Assembly: GCF_028464225.1 (NCBI RefSeq)
Contig: NZ_JAQPCN010000001.1
Coordinates: 1,116,001-1,180,000, forward strand
Origin: Zeaxanthinibacter sp. PT1
GTDB taxonomy: Bacteria > Bacteroidota > Bacteroidia > Flavobacteriales > Flavobacteriaceae
Reading direction: 5' to 3'
Length of the DNA stretch: 64,000 nucleotides
Position 1 is the first letter of the stretch. Each line of letters opens with the position of its first letter. This document shows positions 63,449 to 64,000 of the stretch, piece by piece. A model generated the notes under the pieces. The model saw only the letters and a list, made by a program, of their open reading frames with translations, did not search any database and was not told the DNA's origin. Both the position numbers and the translations under genes were made by a program.

Positions 63449-64000
63449 CTAGTGTTCTTCAAACAGCCATTTAACTGCTATCCCGAAATATCGGCCCCAG
63501 AAGTGCTCGTTATGTTCTCCTTCCGGATCAATCTCGAGGACGAGGTTTTCATCCGGATGCCCCGATTCCAGGAGCAGTTCGTACATCTTCACAGCGCCCT
63601 CAACCATATCATCTTCCTTTTCGCCTACCAGCATAAATATCTTGCTATCTTCAGGGAAGGGATCATCCTCTGTCAGCTCGTATATTCGTTCACCGAACCA
63701 GTAGGAAGGTGAAAATAAGCCCGCTTTTCCAAACCTGTCGTGGTATTGCAGGATAGCGTAATGCGAAATGAGTCCACCGAGGGAACTCCCCATGATCCCC
63801 GTGTGCTCGCGATCGGGTATTGTCCTGTATATACTGTCTATCTGTGGTTTCACATAATCCGCGATGAACTCCACATACTCTTCCCCTTTTCCTAAGCCGT
63901 ACTGCGGGTGTTCAAAGGGATTCATCTCGTGGATACGTTCCTGTCCACCATTATCTATCCCCACCACGATCAGGCGAAATCCCGTTTCCAGGGCGAGGGA
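63449..64000 (-). CDS. Esterase-type alpha/beta hydrolase, 5' end cut by window edge
   Basis: The last 183 codons of a serine hydrolase of the esterase D / Fes / IroE group (Pfam Esterase). The frame is open to the right edge (ETGFRLIVVGIDNGG). The nucleophile is in MGSSLGGLIS, the Asp lies in the MLVGEKEDDMVEGA region, and the late His is in PEGEHNEHFW. Such enzymes hydrolyse esters of carbohydrates, siderophores or acyl groups; the substrate cannot be told. The signal peptide, if any, lies outside the window. It is followed by a long gap before the S8 gene. Confidence 0.85.
   Translation of the reverse strand, partial: SLALETGFRLIVVGIDNGGQERIHEMNPFEHPQYGLGKGEEYVEFIADYVKPQIDSIYRTIPDREHTGIMGSSLGGLISHYAILQYHDRFGKAGLFSPSYWFGERIYELTEDDPFPEDSKIFMLVGEKEDDMVEGAVKMYELLLESGHPDENLVLEIDPEGEHNEHFWGRYFGIAVKWLFEEH

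Noticed and set aside
63296-63712. 138-codon plus-strand ORF
   Set aside because: It lies mostly antisense to the well-supported esterase and has an unlikely composition.
1-64000. CRISPR, phage, transposon or defence island
   Set aside because: No spacer arrays, integrases, transposases, terminal inverted repeats or known defence genes were seen on either strand.

Overview
The window looks like chromosomal DNA of a marine-type member of the Flavobacteriaceae (Bacteroidota); no genus can be named from the sequence. The support is a secreted protease with a type IX secretion C-terminal sorting domain, many short lipobox signal peptides, near absence of Shine-Dalgarno sites, repeated Bacteroidota-type -7 promoter elements (TAnnTTTG, several extended to TAnnTTTGC), and families typical of flavobacteria (a DUF6952-type protein behind peroxiredoxin/thioredoxin, DUF6090, DUF1622, DUF4932, DUF2490). 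I see no tRNA, rRNA, CRISPR array, insertion sequence, integrase or phage gene.

Layout. 1-2628: amylosucrase (cut by the left edge) and a fructokinase-type PfkB kinase in one operon, so sucrose is both cleaved and its fructose phosphorylated. 2817-11432: housekeeping and mixed genes: metallophosphatase, acyl-ACP desaturase, membrane-anchored HhH protein, ALDH7 dehydrogenase, 3-hydroxyanthranilate dioxygenase, CAP-domain lipoprotein, CvpA, GpsA and a duplicated-domain lipoprotein. 11580-18755: PhyH oxygenase, SulP transporter, SIMPL protein, GH13 glucosidase lipoprotein, a dialkylglycine-decarboxylase-like enzyme and a membrane protein. 19175-20386: peroxiredoxin-thioredoxin-DUF6952 operon. 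20439-41252: MarC, Tricorn-like protease, M4 metalloprotease, several membrane proteins (one broken by an in-frame TAA), S33 and S9 peptidases, a ferritin-like/VIT1 protein in operon with an SLC12-type transporter, DUF1622, acetyltransferase, pyrophosphatase and a DUF2490 barrel. 41623-64000: S10 peptidase, DUF4932, class C beta-lactamase-like hydrolase, a pair of amidohydrolase-fold proteins, a five-PAS histidine kinase, DEAD-box helicase plus VF530, a beta-barrel protein, a four-gene envelope operon (cyclophilin, ChaN, amidohydrolase, DUF885), a subtilisin-like lipoprotein and an esterase cut by the right edge.

The common theme is export. From 21 kb to 63 kb nearly every minus-strand gene encodes a signal peptide or lipobox, and at least ten are peptidases or hydrolases (S41/Tricorn, M4, S33, S9, S10, DUF4932, S12-like, amidohydrolases, DUF885, S8). 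This fits an organism that degrades proteins and peptides outside the cytoplasm. I found no single new defence-type or mobile system. The most notable items are a pair of amidohydrolase-fold proteins in which only one of three domains keeps its metal ligands, a membrane-protein gene split by one in-frame TAA, several perfect palindromes at promoters, and promoter motifs shared by two secreted proteases 34 kb apart.
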